Shown here: positions 33,638-40,561 of the stretch, one piece after another
How the letters are laid out: each line of letters starts with the position of its first letter
Position numbering within the stretch: the first letter of the stretch is position 1
Source of the DNA: Bellilinea sp034411135
GTDB lineage: Bacteria; Chloroflexota; Anaerolineae; Anaerolineales; Anaerolineaceae
Assembly: GCA_034411135.1 (NCBI GenBank)
Contig: DAOUMN010000034.1
Location: 1-44,785 of the forward strand
Length of the DNA stretch: 44,785 nucleotides
Direction: 5' to 3'
The notes under the pieces: generated by a model
What the model was told of the DNA's origin: nothing
The model's input: only the letters and a program-made list of their open reading frames with translations
Databases searched by the model: none
Program-made: the position numbers and the translations under genes

Positions 33638-34051
33638 TTACTCAATGTAAACTTCGACGTGTTCGCCATCTTCGTCGTCGTACACGTCCACCAGGTGACC
33701 AATTTCACCGGACTGAATGAAAGCCATCAATTCATTAACATCCAGCCCCTCAATTTCGGGGGCAAAGCGCATGCCCATGCGTAACCCGGAACCAACCAGG
33801 TTGAGCGGTAAGCGCACATTGACCCGCGTTTTTCCGCTGTCGGTATCGGTCACACGCACGCGCAGCCAGCGCCCTCCGCCAACCGCAGGCGGCACAGGCG
33901 GTTGCGGCGGGAATCCGCTGGTGCGCGGCGCACCTTTCGCCTGGGCAGCGGTTGCATCCAGCGCTGAAAGCAGGCTGGCTGCCTGGTCGGCGGTGATGCG
34001 CCCTTCTTGCAGCATTTGCAAGATCTTCATACGTTCTTCTGGGTTGGCCAT
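33638..34051 (-). CDS. SHOCT-like domain protein
   Basis: The 137 residues begin with a short helical hairpin, EERMKILQMLQEGRITADQAASLLSALD (about 5-32), of the SHOCT-like type found in YvlB-related proteins. A Pro/Gly linker follows, then a beta-rich part (WLRVRVTDTDSGKTRVNVRLPLNLV) and an acidic C-terminus (VDVYDDEDGEHVEVYIE). That second domain is typical of the same families and probably oligomerises or binds a partner. It follows the DUF2089 gene by 27 bases on the same strand, and both share the helical hairpin motif. Confidence 0.85.
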   Translation of the reverse strand: MANPEERMKILQMLQEGRITADQAASLLSALDATAAQAKGAPRTSGFPPQPPVPPAVGGGRWLRVRVTDTDSGKTRVNVRLPLNLVGSGLRMGMRFAPEIEGLDVNELMAFIQSGEIGHLVDVYDDEDGEHVEVYIE

Positions 34052-34078
34052 CGTTGTTCCTGCCTTTCCGCGGCGAAC

Positions 34079-34480
34079 CTATGCCGCTTCCTCGCGTTTA
34101 CCCAGCAGGCGCTGTTGCGCTTCCTCCGGGGTGATTGTCCCTTGCGCAAGTTCATCCAGCACGCGCATGCGCTCCTCGGCGCTCAACGGCTGGGGGGTTT
34201 CCTCGCGACCGGGCTCAAAGCCAAGCGCGCGCAGCACTTCGTTGAAACGGTTGCGCAAGGTGGGGTAGGAGATGCCCATCTCCTCCACCATGCGATTGAA
34301 GCGCCCTTCACAGCGCACAAAGGTGAGTAGCAACTGCATCTGCTCGGCATTCAGCGCCGCGAATGGATTAGCGGAGGGATGAAAATGCCCCTCGATGGTT
34401 GTGTTGCACTGCACGCAGTACAAACGGGTGACCATTAAGTCCGACGCACATACCGGGCACTTGCTAAGGATTGGATTCAT
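34079..34480 (-). CDS. DUF2089-family zinc-ribbon/HTH protein
   Basis: The 133 residues begin with a zinc ribbon (CPVCASDLMVTRLYCVQCNTTIEG, two CxxC pairs). A helix-turn-helix follows: LLLTFVRCEGRFNRMVEEMGISYPTLRNRFNEVLRALG. A C-terminal hairpin, SAEERMRVLDELAQGTITPEEAQQRLL, resembles that in the next gene. DUF2089 proteins look like DNA-binding regulators and are often beside YvlB/SHOCT genes. AGGAGG precedes the ATG. The gene is read from a long AT-rich region with repeated TTGACA boxes, which it may control itself. Confidence 0.9.
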   Translation of the reverse strand: MNPILSKCPVCASDLMVTRLYCVQCNTTIEGHFHPSANPFAALNAEQMQLLLTFVRCEGRFNRMVEEMGISYPTLRNRFNEVLRALGFEPGREETPQPLSAEERMRVLDELAQGTITPEEAQQRLLGKREEAA

Positions 34481-34499
34481 GACAGCCTCCTGCGGATTT

Positions 34500-34735
34500 C
34501 AGCCGGCACAGCAACGCCAGCAGTGAAAATTCACAAATTTATTTCGGTTAACAATAATTTTATACATAACTTTAATTTTGTCAAGATATATTTTAATATT
34601 ATTTATATTTTGTCAATAAAATCAAAAACGCGACTGTGGTTTCAGGTCGAGATGCGCGCTATCCTTTCAATTTTTTTTAACAATTGACAAAACCTTTCCG
34701 CCCCAAGCAGTTATGTTATACTAGTGCCGGGAATA
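34500..34735. promoter_or_regulatory. AT-rich divergent control region
   Basis: This 320-base gap (34481-34799) between divergent genes is strikingly AT-rich compared with its surroundings, especially 34530-34640 and 34665-34690. It holds two minus-strand TTGACAAAAT copies, one plus-strand TTGACA (34684-34689), and TATACT (34717-34722), a likely -10 box for the phosphatase gene at 34800. No coding sequence is evident. Confidence 0.6.
34557..34584 (-). promoter_or_regulatory. Promoter of the DUF2089 operon
   Basis: On the minus strand, TTGACA (34579-34584), a 16-base spacer and TAAAAT (34557-34562). A second TTGACAAAAT lies at 34607-34616, so there are two tandem copies of this 10-mer (34575-34584 and 34607-34616), 32 bases apart. 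Confidence 0.65.
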
Positions 34736-34799
34736 ACCCCTTCCTTTTACCACATAAGAGCACCCAAATGCCGGGTTAGCCCCACTTCCGGGAGGTTCT

Positions 34800-35300
34800 A
34801 TGAAAACCCTGCTATTGATGCGGCACGCCAAGTCCAGTTTCAAAGAAGGCGAAATACCGGATTTCGAACGCCCACTGAGCAAACGCGGCGAAAAAGACGC
34901 ACCGCGGATGGGGAAATTGCTCAAGGACAAAGACTTAACACCAGATCTGATCCTCTCCTCCACTGCCCAGCGCGCCAGCCGCACGGCCGAGTTGATTGCC
35001 GATAAATGCGGTTACAAGGGTGAGATCATCTATGTCCAGTACCTGTACCTGGGTGAGCCGGAAGCCTACCTGAACACGCTGCGCGATCTCAAAGAAGAAC
35101 CCGGTGACTTGAAAACGGTGTTGATGATCGGGCACAACCCTGGTTTGGAGAGCCTGGTACAGGTGCTCACCGACCGGGTCGAATCCCTGCCGACTTGCGC
35201 CATTGCTCATCTGAGGGTACCGGTGCGCACCTGGAATGCGATCAATCCAGAGGTAATCGCATCACTCGAAAATATCTGGCGCCCGCGCGAGATTAAATAG
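34800..35300 (+). CDS. SixA-like histidine phosphatase
   Basis: The 166 residues have the histidine phosphatase core: LLMRHAKSSF (His9 is phosphorylated; RHAKS is the SixA-type signature), LSKRGEKDAPRMG, LILSSTAQRASRTAEL and VLMIGHNPGLESLV for the second His. SixA dephosphorylates phosphohistidine proteins such as ArcB in E. coli, but relatives outside proteobacteria have other or unknown targets. GGGAGG precedes the ATG. Confidence 0.9.
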   Translation: MKTLLLMRHAKSSFKEGEIPDFERPLSKRGEKDAPRMGKLLKDKDLTPDLILSSTAQRASRTAELIADKCGYKGEIIYVQYLYLGEPEAYLNTLRDLKEEPGDLKTVLMIGHNPGLESLVQVLTDRVESLPTCAIAHLRVPVRTWNAINPEVIASLENIWRPREIK

Positions 35301-35384
35301 GGCAAGTTCCAATTGTCAGTCGCTGCGCTCGAACCGGCGGCGACTCAATCTGTATATCCCCTGCCTCCCTTTTGTAGCAGCAGA

Positions 35385-36068
35385 TTACAGCTGCAGGCTT
35401 TCGCCCGGCTGGAGAATATGCACCTTGGTGGCAGTTTCTTTCTCTACCTGCTCTGCCCAGGCTTTGACGTTCTGGGCGATCAGCGGAAAAGTATCGTAGT
35501 GAATGGGTATGACGTGGCGCGGGTTGATCAGCTTAACCGCGCGCAGCGCATCCTGCGGACCCATGGTGTAATTGTCCCCAATCGGCAGGACCGCCAGATC
35601 GATGCCTTCTTCACCGATCAGGCGCATGTCGCCGAACAAGCCGGTATCGCCAGCCATGTAGATCTTTTCGTCTTTCAGGGTAGTTAACAAAAACCCAGCT
35701 GGGTTTCCACCGTAACTGCCGTCGGGCAGTGCCGAGCCGTGTAGTGCCAGGGTCATCTTCAGGTAGCCAAATGGGTGATTAAACCCACCACCCAGGTGCT
35801 GGGCATGCGTCTTGACCCCCTGGCGGGATAGCCAGTTGGCGATTTCGAAATTGCTGATCACCAGCGCGCCGGTGCGCTTGGCAATCTGAATCGTGTCGCC
35901 AACGTGGTCGCCATGGCCATGAGTGATCAGAATGTAATCCGCTGGCACGTTGCCCGGCTGAGCCTTTGCCGCCGGATTCCCGCTCAGGAACGGATCAACA
36001 AGCAGGTGGTATGCACCGGTTTCCAGACTCAAGGCAGCGTGACCATACCAGGTAATTTTGAAACTCAT
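35385..36068 (-). CDS. UPF0173-type metal-dependent hydrolase
   Basis: The start at 36068 (MSFKITWYGH) is six bases after AGGAGG; an ATG at 36074 abuts the ribosome site. The 227 residues form a metallo-beta-lactamase fold with an intact HGHGDH motif in ILITHGHGDHVGD, then MAGDTGLFGDM with a metal Asp, and VIPIHYDTFP with the last His. UPF0173 members are presumed hydrolases with unknown substrates. The protein at 4413-5063 is a divergent paralog that lost these ligands. A palindrome lies in the upstream promoter region. Confidence 0.93.
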   Translation of the reverse strand: MSFKITWYGHAALSLETGAYHLLVDPFLSGNPAAKAQPGNVPADYILITHGHGDHVGDTIQIAKRTGALVISNFEIANWLSRQGVKTHAQHLGGGFNHPFGYLKMTLALHGSALPDGSYGGNPAGFLLTTLKDEKIYMAGDTGLFGDMRLIGEEGIDLAVLPIGDNYTMGPQDALRAVKLINPRHVIPIHYDTFPLIAQNVKAWAEQVEKETATKVHILQPGESLQL

Positions 36069-36161
36069 CGTCATCCTCCTCATGGTAATTGTAGAGTAAC
36101 CCCAACCTCCCAACCGGCAGAGCAGCCAGGTATAGCCGATTATCCCGAACGCCTGCTATTT

Positions 36162-36190
36162 ATATTAACCAAAATGGTTACGTTTTGCAA
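36162..36190 (-). promoter_or_regulatory. Promoter and palindrome of the UPF0173 gene
   Basis: TTGCAA (36185-36190), a 17-base spacer and TAATAT (36162-36167) on the minus strand. TAACCA-AAA-TGGTTA (36166-36180), an inverted repeat with perfect 6-base arms, occupies the spacer. An alternative -10, TATAAA, lies at 36159-36164. Confidence 0.5.
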
Positions 36191-36216
36191 TTCCTGCCCA
36201 ATGTTGTCAAGTGGTT

Positions 36217-36251
36217 AAAACCAAACCGCCCGGATGCGCCGGGCAGTTTGG
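36217..36251 (-). terminator. Intrinsic terminator of the cupin gene
   Basis: CCAAAC-C-GCCCGG and CCGGGC-A-GTTTGG form a stem of 12 pairs with one C/A mismatch around ATGCG. On the minus strand four T residues follow. It lies 19 bases past the cupin stop. Confidence 0.85.
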
Positions 36252-36269
36252 CTGAAAACAACGCTGCAG

Positions 36270-36593
36270 TTAAGCCGAACGGATCATGGTCAGCAGCATT
36301 TTACACGGGCTATGGGCATGCAGCGCGTGCGGCTGACCGCCCGGCATCAGGATCATCTGCCCTGCGCCCAAACGAAAAGGATTTCCGGAAATGGTAATCT
36401 CCATCTCGCCTTCGATAATGTGCACCAGCGCATCATACGGCGCAGTGTGCTCGCTCAGCCCCTGCCCACCGTCGAAAGCAAACAGCGTGACCGTGCCGCT
36501 CTTGTGCTGTACCAGCGTGCGGCTGACCACAGCTTGCGGCTGCACGGCGATCAATTCATTCGTCGTCCAAATTTCGGCTGTCAAATTTCCCAT
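36270..36593 (-). CDS. Small cupin-domain protein
   Basis: The start at 36593 (MGNLTAEIW) has GGAGG upstream; a longer frame from 36656 runs through the promoter region and is not used. The 107 residues form a single cupin barrel: GLSEHTAPYDALVHIIEGEMEITISG (motif 1 with His and Glu-like ligands) and QMILMPGGQPHALHAHSPCKMLL (motif 2). Such one-domain cupins may bind metal and a small ligand or act as simple dioxygenases or isomerases. The substrate is unknown. It is monocistronic. Confidence 0.87.
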   Translation of the reverse strand: MGNLTAEIWTTNELIAVQPQAVVSRTLVQHKSGTVTLFAFDGGQGLSEHTAPYDALVHIIEGEMEITISGNPFRLGAGQMILMPGGQPHALHAHSPCKMLLTMIRSA

Positions 36594-36684
36594 GGGATCA
36601 ACCTCCTTATCCCAAGCATACCCCGAAATCCGAACAACGGATTTGACGCAGGTCAATCAAGCAGCGTGCAGTTTACGGTGCGTT

Positions 36685-37089
36685 TCAGTACTCGATAACC
36701 CGCGGCAATTTCTTTGCCTGCTCCACCCAATCCTGCACCTGGCTGAGCACCGGCAGTCGGCGCACCAGATTCTTTTGCGCATTGACCTCGCTCATCTTCG
36801 CCAGAAGGTTCTCCGGGTTGCGCTGCGCCAGTTCAACAACCGTATCCACACCGGCTTCTTCCAGCAAGTCGGAATATTCTTCGCCAATCCCGTTAATGCG
36901 GAACAGGTCGGCATGGTTAACCCACTCCAGAATCAACTTGTCGCTTACCCCGGCGGATTCCGCCAGATGTTTGCGTCCCTGCGGGGTTTTGCCTTTTTCG
37001 AGCAGGCTTTCCAGCGAGCTCACGCCGGCGGACTGGAGTTTGGCAGCGTATTTTTCGCCAATCCCTTCGATTTTACTCAGTGACGTCAT
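36685..37089 (-). CDS. DUF4332 double helix-hairpin-helix protein
   Basis: The start at 37089 (MTSLSKIEGIG) has AGGAGC upstream. The 134 residues contain two helix-hairpin-helix repeats, SLSKIEGIGEKYAAKLQSAGVSS (about 3-25) and DLFRINGIGEEYSDLLEEAGVDT (about 61-83). DUF4332 proteins share this layout with polymerase-type HhH domains and may bind DNA or polymers, but the family role is unknown. The gene for a DUF2267-like protein lies 44 bases upstream on the same strand. Confidence 0.92.
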   Translation of the reverse strand: MTSLSKIEGIGEKYAAKLQSAGVSSLESLLEKGKTPQGRKHLAESAGVSDKLILEWVNHADLFRINGIGEEYSDLLEEAGVDTVVELAQRNPENLLAKMSEVNAQKNLVRRLPVLSQVQDWVEQAKKLPRVIEY

Positions 37090-37133
37090 GACATGCTCCT
37101 TGTTTCGAATTGTTTGCTTTCCGCCCAAATTCG

Positions 37134-37331
37134 TTACTTGCCAAGAAAATTCTTCAATCCCTTGGTTACATCGTCCAGCTTGCCCGGGCTGCCAGCCAGG
37201 TTTTCGATCTGACTGTTCAGCGGGGTAGGTAATTTTTCTTTCAGAAAACCAAGCACAACCTCGACCGCTTTCTCTGCGGCTTCCTGGGAGATCCCTGTCT
37301 TTTGCACAACCAACTTGACCAATTCCTCCAT
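37134..37331 (-). CDS. Short DUF2267-like helical protein
   Basis: The 65 residues (MEELVKLVVQKTGISQEAAEKAVEVVLGFLKEKLP...) match the core of DUF2267-type proteins, in which VxxxTGxxxxxAxxAVxxVLxxLxxxLP is conserved. The protein ends GKLDDVTKGLKNFLGK. GGGAGG lies nine bases before the ATG. The DUF4332 gene follows on the same strand, so the two form a small operon of unknown function, possibly in stress or DNA maintenance (inference). Confidence 0.85.
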   Translation of the reverse strand: MEELVKLVVQKTGISQEAAEKAVEVVLGFLKEKLPTPLNSQIENLAGSPGKLDDVTKGLKNFLGK

Positions 37332-37366
37332 TTGCTGTGTCCCTCCATAAAATAAAGTTGTCTTAT

Positions 37367-37399
37367 TGAATAATCATACTATAGATTTATGAATAATCA
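37367..37399 (-). promoter_or_regulatory. Promoter with two 10-bp direct repeats
   Basis: TGAATAATCA occurs twice on the plus strand (37367-37376 and 37390-37399), 23 bases apart, flanking a minus-strand TATAGT (37378-37383). A clear -35 box is missing, which fits an activator-dependent promoter for the DUF2267/DUF4332 pair. The remaining 190 bases to 37587 show no further gene. Confidence 0.55.
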
Positions 37400-37587
37400 A
37401 CAACTTCCCCCGAATTACCCATTCACAACAAACTCAATCCAATTTGCGCAATGCTGGTACCAAACCAGTCGAAAACCTGAGATTTCAATAAAGAAGTTTT
37501 TCTGGCGCACCCCGCCTGTTTGATTCAGGGTATCATTAGGCAAATGCTGAACGCCTGGCTTTCCACTTTGCCCGCCGGAGGTTGAAA

Positions 37588-38286
37588 ATGACCGAACCAT
37601 CGCTCATCCTTGTCTTCGCTCTATTGATCTTTTTCGCCGCCGTGCTGGCACTGATGATCTGGCAGAGCCGCCGCTGGCAGCAAAGCCGTGCCCAGACCCT
37701 GGCGCGCCACGGTTTTACCCGCCTCGACCCGCCGCCGGATGAATATGTGCGCCGCATCCTTGCCCTGCAGCCTGCCCGTCAGACAGTATACACCGTCACC
37801 CGCCTGGCGCGCCGCGCGATGGTGGACGGCGAGTTGATCCTGTATGATATGCGCTCCGCCGGTCGGGAAAACGATATCGATCAGGATAACGTGATGATCG
37901 TCTCTCCCAGTCTTGACCTGCCGCGCTTTGCACTCTTCCCGCTGCCCGGGTTGGGTGTTAAGTCCGGCGGCGTTGTTGATCGGCTGGTGGGCGCAGTGGC
38001 GGATTTGGCAAGCGGTCAAACCGGCATGGTGCGCGCGCGCCTGCCGGGTGCAGAAGAATTGGAGCAGCGCTTTACACTCCTGGCGGAGGACGAGTTTGCC
38101 GTGCGCGACTTTTTCACCCCCCAGCGCGTGCGCGACCTGCTGGCGCTCGAGCAGACATTCTTTCTGCAAGCTGGTGGAGATGCCTTCCACATCAGCCTGA
38201 TCAACGCGCAGTCGAAAACGCCGGGCGAAACGCTCGAACGCTCGATCCAAATTGCCCGCCGTTTGCTGCCGCTGCTACAGCGGTGA
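37588..38286 (+). CDS. Membrane-anchored protein of unknown function
   Basis: ATG 37588 is six bases after GGAGG; a TTG at 37582 is less likely. The 232 residues begin with a single membrane helix (about 6-27) followed by a basic stretch, so the remainder (about 30-232) is probably cytoplasmic. It contains DGELILYDMRSAGRENDIDQDNVMIVSPSLDLPRF and a C-terminal helix ERSIQIARRLLPLLQR. I recognise no family. The amidase gene follows after 104 bases. Confidence 0.75.
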   Translation: MTEPSLILVFALLIFFAAVLALMIWQSRRWQQSRAQTLARHGFTRLDPPPDEYVRRILALQPARQTVYTVTRLARRAMVDGELILYDMRSAGRENDIDQDNVMIVSPSLDLPRFALFPLPGLGVKSGGVVDRLVGAVADLASGQTGMVRARLPGAEELEQRFTLLAEDEFAVRDFFTPQRVRDLLALEQTFFLQAGGDAFHISLINAQSKTPGETLERSIQIARRLLPLLQR

Positions 38287-38390
38287 AATTGGCACGGCGC
38301 GGGAACTTATGCCCGTGCGCGCACGTTATATACCTGTTGCCCCCACCCCACGCGGGCACGTGATTTGTAAATAACCAGGAGAACTGGACG

Positions 38391-39701
38391 ATGGATGAAC
38401 TCTATTTCGCTTCCGCTGTGCAGCTTGCCCGGCACATCCGCCGCCGCCAGGTGTCTGCCGTGGAAGTGATTGAAGCCCACCTGCGGCGCATCGAGCAGGT
38501 CAACCCGCGCCTGAACGCGGTTGTCGTGCTGGCAGGCGAACAGGCGCTGGATCGAGCCCGCGCCGCCGATGCTGCCCTGGCGCGCGGTGAGCCGCTCGGC
38601 GCGCTGCACGGCGTGCCGTTCACCGTCAAGGATTGGATCGACGCCGCTGGGCTGCCCTGCAGCGGCGGAGAATTGCGCTTCAAGGAGCGCTTTCCTGCCG
38701 CCGATGCCAGCGCGGTGGCGCGTCTGCGCCGGGCAGGCGCCATTCTACTCGGCAAAACCAATGTGTTGGTCGAAAACGACGTCTACGGGCGAACCAACAA
38801 TCCCTACAATCTGGCTTACTCACCTTGCGGCAGCAGCAGCGGCGAGGCAGCCATCATCGCTGCCGGGGGCAGCCCGCTCGGACTGGGTTCCGATTCGGGC
38901 GGCAGCATCCGCCAGCCTGCCCACGCCTGCGGCATCGCCGGGCTCAAGCCGACCACCGGACGGGTACCGCTCAGCGGGCATTTCCCCATGCTGACCGCCA
39001 TGGCAGACCCACGCACCACCATCGGACCGATGGCACGGTGTGTCGAGGATCTTGCCCTGGCGTTGCCGCTGATTTCCGGCGTGGACTGGCAGGACGCCAG
39101 CGTGATTCCCATGCCACTGGCGGACTGGCGCACGGTTGAACTGCGCGGTCTGCGGGCGGCGTTTTACACGCATCACGCCGAAGCCGAGCCGAGCGCCGAG
39201 AGCGCCGAAACCTGCCGCCGAGCTGCCCGCGCATTGGAGAGCCTGGGCGTGCAGGTCGAGGAACACTTGCCGCCGCGCATCGAGGAATCCTACGACATCA
39301 CCCGCCAGTACTGGCAACGGCTCGAGTCTGAATCGGCCGACGAATGGGTCAACGACACCCCTTCACGGTTGAGCGGCGAGGAAACCGCCCGACACATCTT
39401 TTTATGGGATCGCTTTCGTCGCGCGCTGATCGGTTTCATGGCGGAGCACGACTTGATCCTCACCCCCGCAGCGGAACTGCCCGCCATGCCGCACGGCGAC
39501 CACCCGGGGCGCATCCCCTACACCCTGCCCTACAGCCTGACCGGCTACCCGTGCGTGGTGGTGCGCGGCGGCACCTCACCGGAGGGATTGCCGATCGGCG
39601 TTCAGGTAGTCGCCCGCCCATGGCGTGATGATGTGGCTCTGGCTGCCGCCGGAGCGCTGGAGCGAGAACTGGGCGGCTGGCAGCCGCCTGCCGGGCTGTG
39701 A
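38391..39701 (+). CDS. Amidase signature enzyme
   Basis: The 436 residues show the amidase catalytic triad: Lys80 in GVPFTVKDW, Ser148 in SPCGSSSGE and nucleophile Ser172 in GLGSDSGGSIRQPAHACGIAG. The C-terminal LTPAAELPAM and YSLTGYPCVVVRGGTSPEGLPIGVQVVA are also typical. This is shorter than GatA (about 485) and no gatB or gatC is nearby, so it is more likely a free amidase than a tRNA amidotransferase subunit. The substrate is unknown. VanZ-like protein follows 7 bases later. Confidence 0.93.
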   Translation: MDELYFASAVQLARHIRRRQVSAVEVIEAHLRRIEQVNPRLNAVVVLAGEQALDRARAADAALARGEPLGALHGVPFTVKDWIDAAGLPCSGGELRFKERFPAADASAVARLRRAGAILLGKTNVLVENDVYGRTNNPYNLAYSPCGSSSGEAAIIAAGGSPLGLGSDSGGSIRQPAHACGIAGLKPTTGRVPLSGHFPMLTAMADPRTTIGPMARCVEDLALALPLISGVDWQDASVIPMPLADWRTVELRGLRAAFYTHHAEAEPSAESAETCRRAARALESLGVQVEEHLPPRIEESYDITRQYWQRLESESADEWVNDTPSRLSGEETARHIFLWDRFRRALIGFMAEHDLILTPAAELPAMPHGDHPGRIPYTLPYSLTGYPCVVVRGGTSPEGLPIGVQVVARPWRDDVALAAAGALERELGGWQPPAGL

Positions 39702-39708
39702 GCGTGCC

Positions 39709-40308
39709 ATGCGAATCATCACCTTTGAGTTGTTCGCTGTGCTGGGGCTAGCGATTGGGTGCGCGCTGCTACCGGCTTTGTGGCGCACGCGGCGCAGCCT
39801 GTCGCAGTTGTTCTTTTTCAGCCTGTTCTGGGGCTACCTGCTACTGGTGGTTAAACTGACCCTCTTCCCGATTTATATCGACCCGGCGCGCGCTGACGCG
39901 CAGTTGTGGCAGTTTCAGTTCAATGTCAACCTGCTGCCGCTGGATTTCAGCGCGTACTTTTCGCTGCGCGCGGCGCTGCGCGAAGCCATGCTCAACACAC
40001 TGATGACCATCCCCTTTGGCATCCTCGTCCCATTGATTACGCCAGTACGCGGCTGGCGCGTGCTGGCACTGGTGGTGGTCTTTGGTTTGGGCTTCGAAGC
40101 TGCCCAACTGGGCATCTCGTTGATGGTCGGCTTTCCTTACCGCGTGCTGGATGCGAATGATGTGGTTTTCAACGGGCTGGGCACACTGACCGGCTACGTG
40201 GTCTTCCGCCTGTGCGCCGGTTTGTACCTGGTTGTGGTGCGCGCGCTACGCCTGCGCCCGCGCGGTTTGTTTGCCTACCTGCAGCGCATGGCGCTGGGCG
40301 AACCATAG
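39709..40308 (+). CDS. VanZ-like family membrane protein
   Basis: ATG 39709 gives 199 residues with about five membrane helices. The VanZ pattern is visible: NVNLLPLDF near the first loop, MLNTLMTIPFGILVPLITP (N-x8-PFG-type) and the F-E-x-x-Q-L segment GLGFEAAQLGISLMVGFPYRVLDANDVVFNGLGTLTGY. VanZ proteins alter glycopeptide susceptibility in some bacteria, and family members occur widely with unknown roles. It is co-transcribed with the amidase. Confidence 0.9.
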   Translation: MRIITFELFAVLGLAIGCALLPALWRTRRSLSQLFFFSLFWGYLLLVVKLTLFPIYIDPARADAQLWQFQFNVNLLPLDFSAYFSLRAALREAMLNTLMTIPFGILVPLITPVRGWRVLALVVVFGLGFEAAQLGISLMVGFPYRVLDANDVVFNGLGTLTGYVVFRLCAGLYLVVVRALRLRPRGLFAYLQRMALGEP

Positions 40309-40476
40309 ATCGGTTGTGCATTCGCAAACAATGCCGAATTGTTTATCGAGCGCTTATAAACCTCGCCGTTATCGATCTTGTGCCCCTGTTGACTCAAAAT
40401 AAATCTTGATCCGGTGTTTTCCGCTTCTGCCCGCTTTGCGGCGTCCATTTTGGGTGTGCGGTGGGTTTGTTTCGGG

Positions 40477-40482
40477 TATAAT
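40477..40482 (+). promoter_or_regulatory. -10 element before the BTAD regulator
   Basis: A perfect TATAAT lies about 80 bases before ATG 40562. The -35 region (GTGTGC) is poor. TTGACA follows at 40484-40489 but has no matching -10 box. Apart from this, the gap 40309-40561 shows no gene. Confidence 0.4.
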
Positions 40483-40561
40483 TTTGACATTATAGACCAA
40501 CACCGCGCGGGGCAGGTACTTTTCAGCGGTGCTCTGTATCCCCCATATTCCATCCTTTCTT

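Noticed and set aside
34684..34722. TTGACA with TATACT as one promoter for the SixA-like gene
   Set aside because: The spacing is 27 bases, too long for a sigma-70-type promoter. Only TATACT is kept as a tentative -10 box.
40275..40553. 92-codon minus-strand frame before the BTAD gene
   Set aside because: It covers the promoter region and the vanZ-like 3' end and has no recognisable motif or ribosome site.
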